Shown here: in pieces, positions 1 to 7,378 of the stretch
Position numbering within the stretch: position 1 is the first letter of the stretch
Layout: each line of letters opens with the position of its first letter
Origin: Phycisphaerales bacterium UBA5793
Lineage (GTDB): Bacteria > Planctomycetota > Phycisphaerae > Phycisphaerales > UBA5793
Direction of reading: 5' to 3'
Assembly (NCBI GenBank): GCA_002418285.1
Contig: DIDT01000065.1
Span: forward strand, 1 to 64,000
DNA: 64,000 nucleotides
Translations under genes and position numbers: made by a program
The notes under the pieces: model-generated
What the model was told of the DNA's origin: nothing
The model's database searches: none
Seen by the model: only the letters and a program-made list of their open reading frames with translations

Positions 1-102
1 GGCATGGCTATGCCCGGGCGTTGGGGGGGAGGGGGTTGGGGGTGGGTGATGGTCCGTGAGCGGGTGCGCTGTGTGGACGCTGATCGCCGATGAGGTACGT
101 CA

Positions 103-1557
103 GTGAACCGATATCCACTTCATCCTCGACCGCAGCGTTGGGAAGCCCGGCTCAATCCCACGGTCATCCGGCTGTTTCGCAATCTGCGGCGGCGGAAGGC
201 GGCCGGGGAGCAGCGGCTGGTTGAGGTTGCCGTGCGCGGGGTTGAGGTCGTGCGCGCCGCGGTTGGGCGGGGTGAGGGGGTGCTGATCACGCCGAACCAT
301 CCGGGGCATGCGGATGCGTATGCGATGTTCGAGGCGGCGGACGCGGCGGGGCGCCCGTTCTACTTCATGTCGGCATGGCAGGTGTTTGAAATGCAGGGGG
401 CGGTCGGGCGGTGGCTGCTGACGCGGCACGGGTGTTTCAGCGTCGATCGCGAGGGGGCGGACAAGGAGGCGTTTCGCACGGCCGTGGAGGTGGTGAGGGA
501 GCGGCGTGAGCCTCTGGTCGTGTTTCCCGAGGGGGAGGTGTACCACCAGAATGATCGGGTGACGCCGTTTCGCGACGGGGCGGCGGCGATCGCGCTGAGC
601 GCGGCCAGGAAGGCGGCGCGGCGGATCGTGGCGGTGCCGTGCGCGATCAAGTATGCGTACCTGGAGGATCCGACGCCGGCGCTGGTTGAGTTGATGGGGC
701 GGCTGGAGGCGAAGGTGCTGTGGCGGCCGCGTCCTGAGCTGCCGCTGGCGCAGCGGGTGTATCGGTTTGCGGAAGGATTGCTCGCGCTGAAGGAGATCGA
801 GTATCTGGGGGAGACGCTGCAAGGCACGATCGCCACGCGGCGGCTGGTGCTGGCGGACTCTATCTTGAGTGGAATTGAGGGGAGGTATGGCGTGCGGGGG
901 AAGGTGGAGAGAGGCGATGGCGCCGTTCGACAGGCTCACGGTCTGACGACAAGCGTGGAGCGGGGATCAGGGGACGCTCAGCGCGGTGGAGTGGGGAGAA
1001 GCGACGAGAGAGCAGGGAAAGGCGCCCCCACCCCTGCCCCTCCCCCGCAGAGCCGGGGGAGGGAGAGCGACGGCGCCGGCGCGATCCCTGTGCGGGTGAA
1101 GGAGGCGCGGGCGGCTTGCTTGAAGAGGCTGGTGGAGATTGAAGAGGGAAGCGATGGCGCCGTTCGGCAGGCTCACGGTCTGGCGACAAGCGTGCAGCTG
1201 GGCAGTGCGGACGCGGGGCGCGGTGCAAGTGGAGAGATGAGCGATCGGGCCCAGGTGGCTGCGGATCTGGATGACTTGTTTCTGGTGGTGCAGGCGTTCA
1301 GTTATCCCGGGGATTACGTGGATGAGCGGCCGAGTGTGGAGCGGCTGGCGGAGACGCTGGACAAGTTTGAAGAGGATGTGCTGGGGGCGGCGACGGCGAC
1401 GGTGCGGGCGCCGCGGCGTGCGGTGGTGCAGTTTGGCGAAGCGGTGGAGGTTGGGGGAGGCGAAGAGAGCGGTGGCGAGCGGAAGAAGCTGACGGCGGGT
1501 GAGCTGACGGCGATTCTGGAGTTGCGCGTACAGGAATTGCTCGATGGAATCGGCTGA
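103..1557 (+). CDS. PlsC-like 1-acylglycerol-phosphate acyltransferase family protein with inserted repeat-derived linker
   Basis: The N-terminal ~265 residues look like a lysophospholipid acyltransferase, a family that transfers acyl groups to lysophosphatidate at the membrane. The HX4D catalytic motif is at residues 66-71 (NHPGHAD), followed by GCFSVDREG at ~110 and the FPEGE glycerophosphate-binding motif at 141-145. Translation starts at GTG, with GAGGT about 10 bases upstream. The 484-residue length is well above the usual 200-300. Residues ~270-370 are low complexity and are encoded by two copies of a dispersed 45-bp repeat plus a GC-rich hairpin, all read in frame. The last ~115 residues have no domain I recognise. 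The family call is good; the exact substrate is unknown. Confidence 0.8.
   Translation: MNRYPLHPRPQRWEARLNPTVIRLFRNLRRRKAAGEQRLVEVAVRGVEVVRAAVGRGEGVLITPNHPGHADAYAMFEAADAAGRPFYFMSAWQVFEMQGAVGRWLLTRHGCFSVDREGADKEAFRTAVEVVRERREPLVVFPEGEVYHQNDRVTPFRDGAAAIALSAARKAARRIVAVPCAIKYAYLEDPTPALVELMGRLEAKVLWRPRPELPLAQRVYRFAEGLLALKEIEYLGETLQGTIATRRLVLADSILSGIEGRYGVRGKVERGDGAVRQAHGLTTSVERGSGDAQRGGVGRSDERAGKGAPTPAPPPQSRGRESDGAGAIPVRVKEARAACLKRLVEIEEGSDGAVRQAHGLATSVQLGSADAGRGASGEMSDRAQVAADLDDLFLVVQAFSYPGDYVDERPSVERLAETLDKFEEDVLGAATATVRAPRRAVVQFGEAVEVGGGEESGGERKKLTAGELTAILELRVQELLDGIG
914..958 (+). repeat. Dispersed 45-bp repeat, copy 1 (inside acyltransferase gene)
   Basis: Core GGCGCCGTTCGACAGGCTCA followed by CGGTCTGACGACAAGCG. 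It recurs at 1151-1195 and in intergenic DNA at 5661-5706 with only a few substitutions. Here it is read as coding sequence (GAVRQAHGL). It resembles the TTCGACAGGCTCA-type short repeats scattered through many bacterial genomes. Confidence 0.75.
1038..1063. repeat. GC-rich perfect hairpin inside acyltransferase gene
   Basis: A 10-bp stem (CCCTCCCCCG at 1038-1047 with CGGGGGAGGG at 1054-1063) and a 6-base loop. It lies between two copies of the dispersed repeat and is translated as a Pro/Arg-rich linker. Such hairpins normally sit between genes, so I read it as a mobile repeat that landed in frame. Confidence 0.6.
1151..1195 (+). repeat. Dispersed 45-bp repeat, copy 2 (inside acyltransferase gene)
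   Basis: Second in-frame copy; differs from copy 1 at a few positions (GCAGG for ACAGG, TGGCG for TGACG). It is again read as GAVRQAHGL, so both copies share orientation and reading frame. Confidence 0.75.
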
Positions 1558-1585
1558 AAAAGTGGGGAAATGGTCGATTTGGCGG

Positions 1586-1613
1586 TTGCGGCGGGCCGGC
1601 AATCTGTTATGCT
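1586..1613 (+). promoter_or_regulatory. Probable sigma70-type promoter of the pseudopilin gene
   Basis: TTGCGG (1586-1591), a 16-base spacer and TATGCT (1608-1613), about 60 bases before the GTG start at 1676. Both hexamers are close to consensus; the call rests on pattern only. Confidence 0.45.
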
Positions 1614-1675
1614 CGTAGGGTGGATTCCCGAGGCGACCGATTCCGGCCGTCTGGCTGCATACCAAGGAGGCGTGC

Positions 1676-2509
1676 GTGGGACGCAAGGCAAGCCGTGGCT
1701 TTACGCTGATTGAACTGCTGGTGGTGATTTCGATTATCGCGCTTCTGATTGCGTTGCTGTTGCCGGCTTTGTCGGCGGCGCGTGATTCAGCTCAACGGGC
1801 GCAATGCCTGTCGAACTTCCGGCAGATGGGTCATGCGATGATGATCTACGCGGCAGATGAGAATGATTTCGTGCCGCGCGAGGGCAACGAGGTGGCCACG
1901 CAGGAGCGAAGCGGCGGCTGGAAGACGGTGTCGCACGTGACGTGGGCGATGGCGTTTCGCAAGTATGTGGCGCCGCGCAGCGAGTATCTGGGAAACTACC
2001 ACAACCCGCCGCGTGACCGGTGTGACAAGTTTGTCAATGCGACGAAGATCTACCAGTGTCCGACGCATCCGAACAAGAACCACAACGTGACGTACATCAT
2101 CAACGGATTGCGGTTTGATCGGCCGGGCGTGGTGAACGAGGGGAATGCGACGCACGGCAACGGCCGCTTTGCGCACCAGATCGAGAAGGTGCCGTTCGCG
2201 AGTTCGATGGTGTACATCACGGAGTACGAAGATGACGCCAGCAATTATTTCTACAACGTGATGTACAACTCGTCGTGGCCGTCCAACGGCGACCGCGGGC
2301 CGGCGGGGTGGCTGGATACCTGGCGTGCGGTGCACGTGACGGGGCAGTACCAGGGCACGGGCGGGCGGCGCATCAACAACAAGCGGCACAAGACAGGGAG
2401 CAACGTGCTCTACCTCGATGGGCACGCCGAGTATCGCACGGACGATTACATCCTTGATCTGAACAACTGGGACGATCGGCTGTACCACTTCCAGCGCGAC
2501 GCCGGATGA
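1676..2509 (+). CDS. Type II secretion-like pseudopilin (prepilin N-terminal methylation, H-x9-DG tail)
   Basis: The N-terminus is a class III signal: RGFTLIELLVVISIIALLIA, cut after Gly with Phe methylated, then a hydrophobic helix. Near the C-terminus HKTGSNVLYLDG fits the H-x9-DG motif of the large planctomycete pseudopilin-like family (DUF1559-like). The start is GTG at 1676 with AGGAGG (1665-1670) at good spacing. At 277 residues it has normal family length. It is probably inserted in the inner membrane and may be an envelope or secretion pseudopilin. No secretion ATPase or prepilin peptidase gene is nearby, so it is an orphan member of the kind planctomycetes carry in dozens. Confidence 0.85.
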   Translation: MGRKASRGFTLIELLVVISIIALLIALLLPALSAARDSAQRAQCLSNFRQMGHAMMIYAADENDFVPREGNEVATQERSGGWKTVSHVTWAMAFRKYVAPRSEYLGNYHNPPRDRCDKFVNATKIYQCPTHPNKNHNVTYIINGLRFDRPGVVNEGNATHGNGRFAHQIEKVPFASSMVYITEYEDDASNYFYNVMYNSSWPSNGDRGPAGWLDTWRAVHVTGQYQGTGGRRINNKRHKTGSNVLYLDGHAEYRTDDYILDLNNWDDRLYHFQRDAG

Positions 2510-2607
2510 GTCGGGCTTCGTTTTCGTGGGTGATGAATTGAAGTCGCGGGGAGCGCAACGCTGCGCCGGGATGGTGGCGGTGCGCTTTTTCAACAGGGGA
2601 CAGGACC

Positions 2608-4098
2608 ATGGATGGCAGGCAACGTGTGGCAATGACCATGAAGGCGGCGGCGATCGGGTTGGTGACGGTGGGGCTGTGGGGCGCAGCGCCTGCGGCGGCG
2701 CAGCGGCTGAAGACGGAACTCGTGACGAATGACGTGCGGCTGCCGGTGTGGGTCGGTCAGGCGCCGGGGGATACTGAGCGCGTTTTCATTGCCGAGCATG
2801 GTTCGGGGCTGATCAGGGTGTTCCAGGACGGGCAGGTGCTGCCGACGCCGTTTCTGGATCTCTCGGCGAATTTGAACGTGCGCTTTGACGGCGGATTGAT
2901 GTGCGTGGCGTTTCATCCTGACTATGCGCGCAACGGCTGGTTCTACGTGTACTTCACCGATGCGAGCGGCGACCCGGTGATCGAGCGATACACGGTGTCG
3001 CCGGACCGAAGCGTGGCCGACCCGGCGAGCCGGGTGGAGATTATTCGGATCCCTGACAACGTGATGCACGCGGGCGGGACGATTGCGTTCAGCCCGACGG
3101 ATGGATACTTGTACATCACGGTTGGAGACGGCGGGCCGCAGGGTGATCCGAACGGGCATGCACAGAATGGGCAACTGCTGCTGGGCAAGATCCTGCGCAT
3201 CGACGTGGATCGCGGCAGTCCGTATGCGATTCCGCCGGACAATCCGTTCCTGGGCAATTCCAATGTGCGCGATGAGATCTGGGCGATCGGCATGCGCAAC
3301 CCGTGGCGGGCGGCGTTCGATGCGCAGACGGGTGATCTGTATGTCGCGGATGTCGGCTACAACCTGTGGGAGGAAGTGGACTTCATCGCGGACGGCGAGG
3401 GCGGGCGCAACTATGGCTGGGCGATCAAGGAAGGGAACCACTGTCTCGATCAATCGAGTAACTGCGATCCGGAAGGGTTGCTGACAAACCCGATTGTGGA
3501 GTACACGCACACGACCGACCCGCCGCGATGCTCGATCACGGGGGGAAGCGTGTATCGCGGCGAGGCGATGCCGCTGCTGGCGGGGCGATATTTCTATGCG
3601 GAGTTGTGCGCTTCGGAGGTGTTTTCGATCCGCGGCGCGCCAAGCAGCACGAGAAATCTGATCGACCACTCGGCCGACATCCGCAAGCCCAGTGGTGATC
3701 GCTTTGGCGCGATCGTGTCGTTCGGCGAGTCGCTCGATGGCGAGATGTTTCTCGTCGATCATGCGACAGGGATCTATCGCATCGTGACGGCGATGCAACT
3801 GGATGTGCCGGAGTTGGCGGCGGGGCGCGCGGCGGAGATCGCTGTGAGCGGGGTGACTCCTCGAGCGACGGTGACGCTGCTGCTGAGCCAGGACGGCACG
3901 GGGCCAACGCCGATGCGGCAATTGGATGTCACGCTGGCGCTGCGGCGGCCGGTGATCGTGGCGCGGACGAACGCCGATGGGGACGGACTGGCGGTGTTCA
4001 GCGGCGTGTTGCCGCAGAGTCTGCGAGGGCGGACCTTGTGGTTCCAGGCTGCGGAGGTTGGCAACACGAGCGACGTGTCGCGGCGTGTGGTGCGGTAG
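2608..4098 (+). CDS. Secreted PQQ-type glucose/sorbosone dehydrogenase-like beta-propeller, copy 1
   Basis: The 496-residue product begins with a signal peptide ending near APAAAQ. The body matches the glucose/sorbosone dehydrogenase propeller family: GLMCVAFHPDY, HAGGTIAFSPTDGYLY, GDGGPQGDP, LGKILRIDVD, then DEIWAIGMRNPWR and NYGWAIKEG. Family enzymes oxidise sugars in the periplasm with PQQ. Residues ~395-496 form a separate C-terminal domain ending in LWFQAAEVGNTSDVSRRVV, shared with four other exported proteins in this window. A close paralogue follows directly at 4148. Substrate, and whether PQQ is really bound, cannot be read from the sequence. Confidence 0.82.
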   Translation: MDGRQRVAMTMKAAAIGLVTVGLWGAAPAAAQRLKTELVTNDVRLPVWVGQAPGDTERVFIAEHGSGLIRVFQDGQVLPTPFLDLSANLNVRFDGGLMCVAFHPDYARNGWFYVYFTDASGDPVIERYTVSPDRSVADPASRVEIIRIPDNVMHAGGTIAFSPTDGYLYITVGDGGPQGDPNGHAQNGQLLLGKILRIDVDRGSPYAIPPDNPFLGNSNVRDEIWAIGMRNPWRAAFDAQTGDLYVADVGYNLWEEVDFIADGEGGRNYGWAIKEGNHCLDQSSNCDPEGLLTNPIVEYTHTTDPPRCSITGGSVYRGEAMPLLAGRYFYAELCASEVFSIRGAPSSTRNLIDHSADIRKPSGDRFGAIVSFGESLDGEMFLVDHATGIYRIVTAMQLDVPELAAGRAAEIAVSGVTPRATVTLLLSQDGTGPTPMRQLDVTLALRRPVIVARTNADGDGLAVFSGVLPQSLRGRTLWFQAAEVGNTSDVSRRVVR

Positions 4099-4147
4099 TG
4101 GCGAGATGAGTGAGGGTGGGGAGCGTGCCCAACAGAGGAGAGAATTG

Positions 4148-5647
4148 ATGATCGCGAAGCGAAGAAAGAAAGTGGTGGCAACCGCGACGGCGATCGGGCT
4201 GCTGGCGCTCGGACTGGGGCATGTCGATCCGGCGGCGGCGCAGCGCCTCACGACTGAAACGATCACCAACGATGTAACGATGCCAACCTGGGCCGGCCAG
4301 GCGCCGGGCGACCTCGACCGCGTCTTCATTCTCGAGCGAACGTCGGGGCTGTTGAAAATCTTCAAGGACGAGCACGTTCTGCCCACGCCGTTTCTGAATA
4401 TCTCAGACCACCTGCGGGCGCGGGGCGACGGCGGGTTCATGAGCATGGCGTTCCATCCGGACTTTCAGAACAACCGGCTGTTCTACATCTACTACACCGA
4501 TTCCAACGGGGATGCGGTCGTCGATCGATACAACGTGTCGAACGATCCGGACGTGGCGGACGCATCGAGCCGATTTGAGATCATCAAGATCGCGCGCAAT
4601 CCGAATGACGACCTGCACGCGGGCGGGTTCATCGGCTTTTCACCGACTGACGGGTATCTGTACATCACGTGCGGCGACGGCGGGCCGCAGGGCGATACGA
4701 ACAACCACGCGCAGAACCCTCAGCTGATGATGGGCAAGATCCTGCGCATCGATGTGGATGGCGGCTCGCCCTATGCGATCCCGCCGGATAACCCGTTCGT
4801 CAATGATCCCAACACGCTTGATGAGATCTGGGCGATTGGATTTCGCAATCCGTGGCGGGCGGCGTTTGACGCGCAGACCGGGGATCTGTACGTCGCCGAC
4901 GTGGGGTACGGCACATGGGAGGAAGTCGATTTCATTGCGGATGGCGACGGGGGTCGAAACTACGGCTGGGCGATCAAGGAAGGCGCGCACTGCTATCGGC
5001 CGCGGCAGGACTGCGATCCCAACGGCCTGCTGACCGATCCGATCACGGAATACCAGCACCAGTCCAACCCCACGAGGTGCTGCATCATCGGCGGCTCGGT
5101 GTACCGGGGCGAGTCGATTCCGCTGCTCGGTGGGCACTACTTCTACGCCGACTTCTGCTCGCGCGAGTCGTTCTCTGTTCGATACGACGGCAGCCAGGTG
5201 GTGGAGTCTCTCGATCACAGTGGAGAGTTGCGCAAGCCGGACGGCTCGGCATTCGGTGCGTTCTCCTCGTTTGGTGAAGATCTGAACGGCGAGTTGTTCG
5301 TCGTGGATCTTCTCTCGGGCGTGTACCGCATCAAGACGGCAATGCACCTGGACGTGCCCAATCTGTTTGCGGGCGGTCACGCGGTCCTGACGGTCAGCGG
5401 CGTTTCGCCGAACGCGCGCGTGCTGTTTCTGTACAGCCTGCTGGGCCCGGGCAAGACGCCCGTGCCGCAGTATGACGTGACGCTGGCGCTGCGTCATCCG
5501 TTGATTGCCGGCCCGGCGACCGCCAATGGGCTGGGCGTGGCGACGTTGTCGGGGAACCTGGCGCCGGGGCTGGCGGGGCGCACACTGTGGTTCCAGGCGG
5601 CGGAGATCGGCAACACGAGCGACGTGTCGCGGCGTGTGGTGCAATAA
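4148..5647 (+). CDS. Secreted PQQ-type glucose/sorbosone dehydrogenase-like beta-propeller, copy 2
   Basis: Tandem paralogue of the gene at 2608, with the same domain order. I take ATG 4148 as start because GAGGAGA lies 6 bases upstream and the product (MIAKRRKK, then a hydrophobic stretch ending DPAAAQ) has a proper signal peptide and 499 residues, matching its neighbour. The frame stays open upstream to 3977 over the end of copy 1, but that extension has no signal-peptide logic. Motifs GDGGPQGDT, GKILRIDVDGG and DEIWAIGFRNPWR are conserved. It ends with the same FQAAEIGNTSDVSRRVV tail. The pair probably arose by duplication and is likely co-transcribed (49-base gap). Confidence 0.82.
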   Translation: MIAKRRKKVVATATAIGLLALGLGHVDPAAAQRLTTETITNDVTMPTWAGQAPGDLDRVFILERTSGLLKIFKDEHVLPTPFLNISDHLRARGDGGFMSMAFHPDFQNNRLFYIYYTDSNGDAVVDRYNVSNDPDVADASSRFEIIKIARNPNDDLHAGGFIGFSPTDGYLYITCGDGGPQGDTNNHAQNPQLMMGKILRIDVDGGSPYAIPPDNPFVNDPNTLDEIWAIGFRNPWRAAFDAQTGDLYVADVGYGTWEEVDFIADGDGGRNYGWAIKEGAHCYRPRQDCDPNGLLTDPITEYQHQSNPTRCCIIGGSVYRGESIPLLGGHYFYADFCSRESFSVRYDGSQVVESLDHSGELRKPDGSAFGAFSSFGEDLNGELFVVDLLSGVYRIKTAMHLDVPNLFAGGHAVLTVSGVSPNARVLFLYSLLGPGKTPVPQYDVTLALRHPLIAGPATANGLGVATLSGNLAPGLAGRTLWFQAAEIGNTSDVSRRVVQ

Positions 5648-5660
5648 CGTCTGATGCAGA

Positions 5661-5706
5661 AGCGAAGGCGCCGTTCGACGGGCTCACGATCTGGCGACAG
5701 GCGGGC
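5661..5706 (+). repeat. Dispersed 45-bp repeat, copy 3 (intergenic)
   Basis: GGCGCCGTTCGACGGGCTCA followed by CGATCTGGCGACAGGCG, just after the second dehydrogenase. This copy lies between genes, the usual place for such repeats, and supports reading copies 1 and 2 as insertions. Confidence 0.7.
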
Positions 5707-5750
5707 GATAGAAGCGCTTGACCTTCGGATCCTGGGGCCGATGATCGGGT

Positions 5751-6239
5751 ATGGCAAAGAAAGCGACTACTGGGAAACGGTGCTGGCTCGTAAAAGCGGA
5801 GCCGGACTGCTATTCGATCGACCATCTCAAGCGCGACAAGAAGACGTTCTGGGACGGTGTGCGCAACTACCAGGCGCGGAACTTCATGCGCGATGACATG
5901 AAAGTGGGCGATGGGGTGCTGTACTACCACAGCGGCGCTGAACCGCCGGGCGTGGTGGGTATTGCTCGCGTGTGCAGGGCGGGCTACCCCGATCACACGG
6001 CACAGGATCCCAAGCAGCCGCACTACGACCCCAAGGCGAGCAAGGACAATCCGATCTGGATGATGGTAGACGTCGAGTTCGTCGAGAAGTTCCCGCGCGT
6101 GGTGTCGCTCAAGGAAATGAAGGAGCGTGCGGACCTCGAAGGGATGTCCGTGTTGCAGCGCGGCCAGCGGTTGTCGGTCACGCCGATCGAGCCGAAGCAG
6201 TTCGAGATCGTGTGCGCGATGGGGCGCGGGAAGAAGTAA
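5751..6239 (+). CDS. EVE domain protein
   Basis: The whole 162-residue product is one EVE (PUA/YTH-like) domain. Diagnostic stretches are CWLVKAEPDCYSIDHL at the start, WDGVRNYQARNFMR, MKVGDGVLYYHS, VVGIARVCRAGYPDHTA, and the C-terminal VEFVEKFPRVVSL. EVE proteins are thought to bind modified bases in DNA or RNA and resemble the eukaryotic thymocyte nuclear protein. The gene is convergent with the ada-like gene and overlaps it by 62 bases; pairing with a DNA-alkylation repair gene may be chance. No partner restriction enzyme is present. Confidence 0.88.
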   Translation: MAKKATTGKRCWLVKAEPDCYSIDHLKRDKKTFWDGVRNYQARNFMRDDMKVGDGVLYYHSGAEPPGVVGIARVCRAGYPDHTAQDPKQPHYDPKASKDNPIWMMVDVEFVEKFPRVVSLKEMKERADLEGMSVLQRGQRLSVTPIEPKQFEIVCAMGRGKK

Positions 6240-7290
6240 CCTTCGCCTCGTGGTTGAGCAGCCATTGCTTGCGCCAGATCTTGCCGCCGTAGCCGCCGAG
6301 GGTGCCGTCTGAGGCGATGATGCGGTGGCAGGGAATGACGATGGCGATGCGGTTGTCGCCGTTGGCGCGACCGACGGCGCGATGAGCGCCGCTTCTCCCC
6401 ACCGCTTTGGCGAGTTGCGCGTAGGTGCGCGTTTCTCCGGGCTTGATACGGCACAGCTCGTCCCAGACGAGTTGCTGGAAGTCGCTGCCGGGCGCCATGA
6501 TCGGCGTACGGAACGCGAATGATCTGCCGTCGAAGTAGGCCTTGAGTTCCTCGCGGATGCGCGCGAGGTGCTTGTTGCTTCCCGGTACCACCGTTGCATT
6601 CATTCGGCGTCGCATGATCGTGATCTGCTTTTCAATCGCGCGGCGATCGACGTATTCGAGCAGGCACAGACCATCGTCGCTTGCAATGGCAAGCACGGCG
6701 CCAAGTGGCGTGTCGATCCAATCGGCAAGCAGGCAGTTGAGTTCATGGCCGCGACCGACGGGTTGGCCGAACACCCTGGCAAATGCATCGCGAAAACCGC
6801 TGGTGGATTCGTAGCCGGTGGTGGGTCCGACGCGAGCGGGTGACTTGCCATTGCGGATCTCGCGCAGGGCCAGGCCGAGGCGGCGAGCGCGGGCGTAGGC
6901 GTGGAACGTCATGCCGTAGTGCTGCTTGAAGTAAGCGCGAGCCCGGGTGGGCATGACGCCAATGGCGCGCAGGTCGCGGTCGGCGAGGCGAGTGGTCGGA
7001 TCGGCGTCGAGTCGCGCGTGGAGCTGCTCCACCCACTGCGGCGGCGCGTGGTCGCGATCGAGCGGGCGGCAGCGCTTGCAGGGGCGATAGCCCGCGTGGA
7101 GTGCATCGGAGGCGCGCTGGAAGAACTCGACGTTTTCACGGCGCGGCTTGCGGGCGCTGCAGGTCGGGCGGCAGAAGATGCCCGTGGTCTTGACGCCGAC
7201 GAAGAAGACGCCTTCGCTGCGCGAGTCTCGCTGCACGAGCGCGTTGTACATGGCCGATTCGGTTGGGAGCAGTTCGTTGATCATGGCCAT
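6178..7290 (-). CDS. ada: Ada-type bifunctional DNA methylphosphotriester / O6-methylguanine repair protein and AraC regulator
   Basis: From ATG 7290 (MAMINELL) the product is 370 residues, close to the family's ~354. The N-terminal Ada domain has the zinc cysteines C40, C44, C71 and C74 (FCRPTC, CKRC). An AraC-type helix-turn-helix follows (~90-170), then the methyltransferase domain with the acceptor PCHR at 320-323. The family repairs alkylated DNA by self-methylation and then activates its own regulon. The frame is open 139 codons further upstream without a sensible start. The last ~20 residues (Ser/Arg-rich) lie antisense to the end of the EVE gene. Confidence 0.9.
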   Translation of the reverse strand: MAMINELLPTESAMYNALVQRDSRSEGVFFVGVKTTGIFCRPTCSARKPRRENVEFFQRASDALHAGYRPCKRCRPLDRDHAPPQWVEQLHARLDADPTTRLADRDLRAIGVMPTRARAYFKQHYGMTFHAYARARRLGLALREIRNGKSPARVGPTTGYESTSGFRDAFARVFGQPVGRGHELNCLLADWIDTPLGAVLAIASDDGLCLLEYVDRRAIEKQITIMRRRMNATVVPGSNKHLARIREELKAYFDGRSFAFRTPIMAPGSDFQQLVWDELCRIKPGETRTYAQLAKAVGRSGAHRAVGRANGDNRIAIVIPCHRIIASDGTLGGYGGKIWRKQWLLNHEAKVTSSRAPSRTRSRTASARSA

Positions 7291-7347
7291 GTTGTAAGGG
7301 TAGCGGATCGCGGTCGCTACCGCGAAATGAGCGCGGAATTCGGATTT

Positions 7348-7375
7348 GTGAAGCGGAGGCGCAAGCGGTTTCGGG
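7348..7375. repeat. Short intergenic repeat, copy a
   Basis: GTGAAGCGGAGGCGCAAGCG followed by GTTTCGGG, matching GTGAAGCGAAAGCGCAAGCG plus GTCTCCCG at 29153-29180. Both follow gene ends. It looks like a small dispersed repeat; function unknown. Confidence 0.45.
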
Positions 7376-7378
7376 CGA

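Noticed and set aside
2590..4446. Minus-strand open frame of 618 codons opposite the first dehydrogenase
   Set aside because: Shadow of a well-supported dehydrogenase gene; Arg/His/Pro-rich translation.
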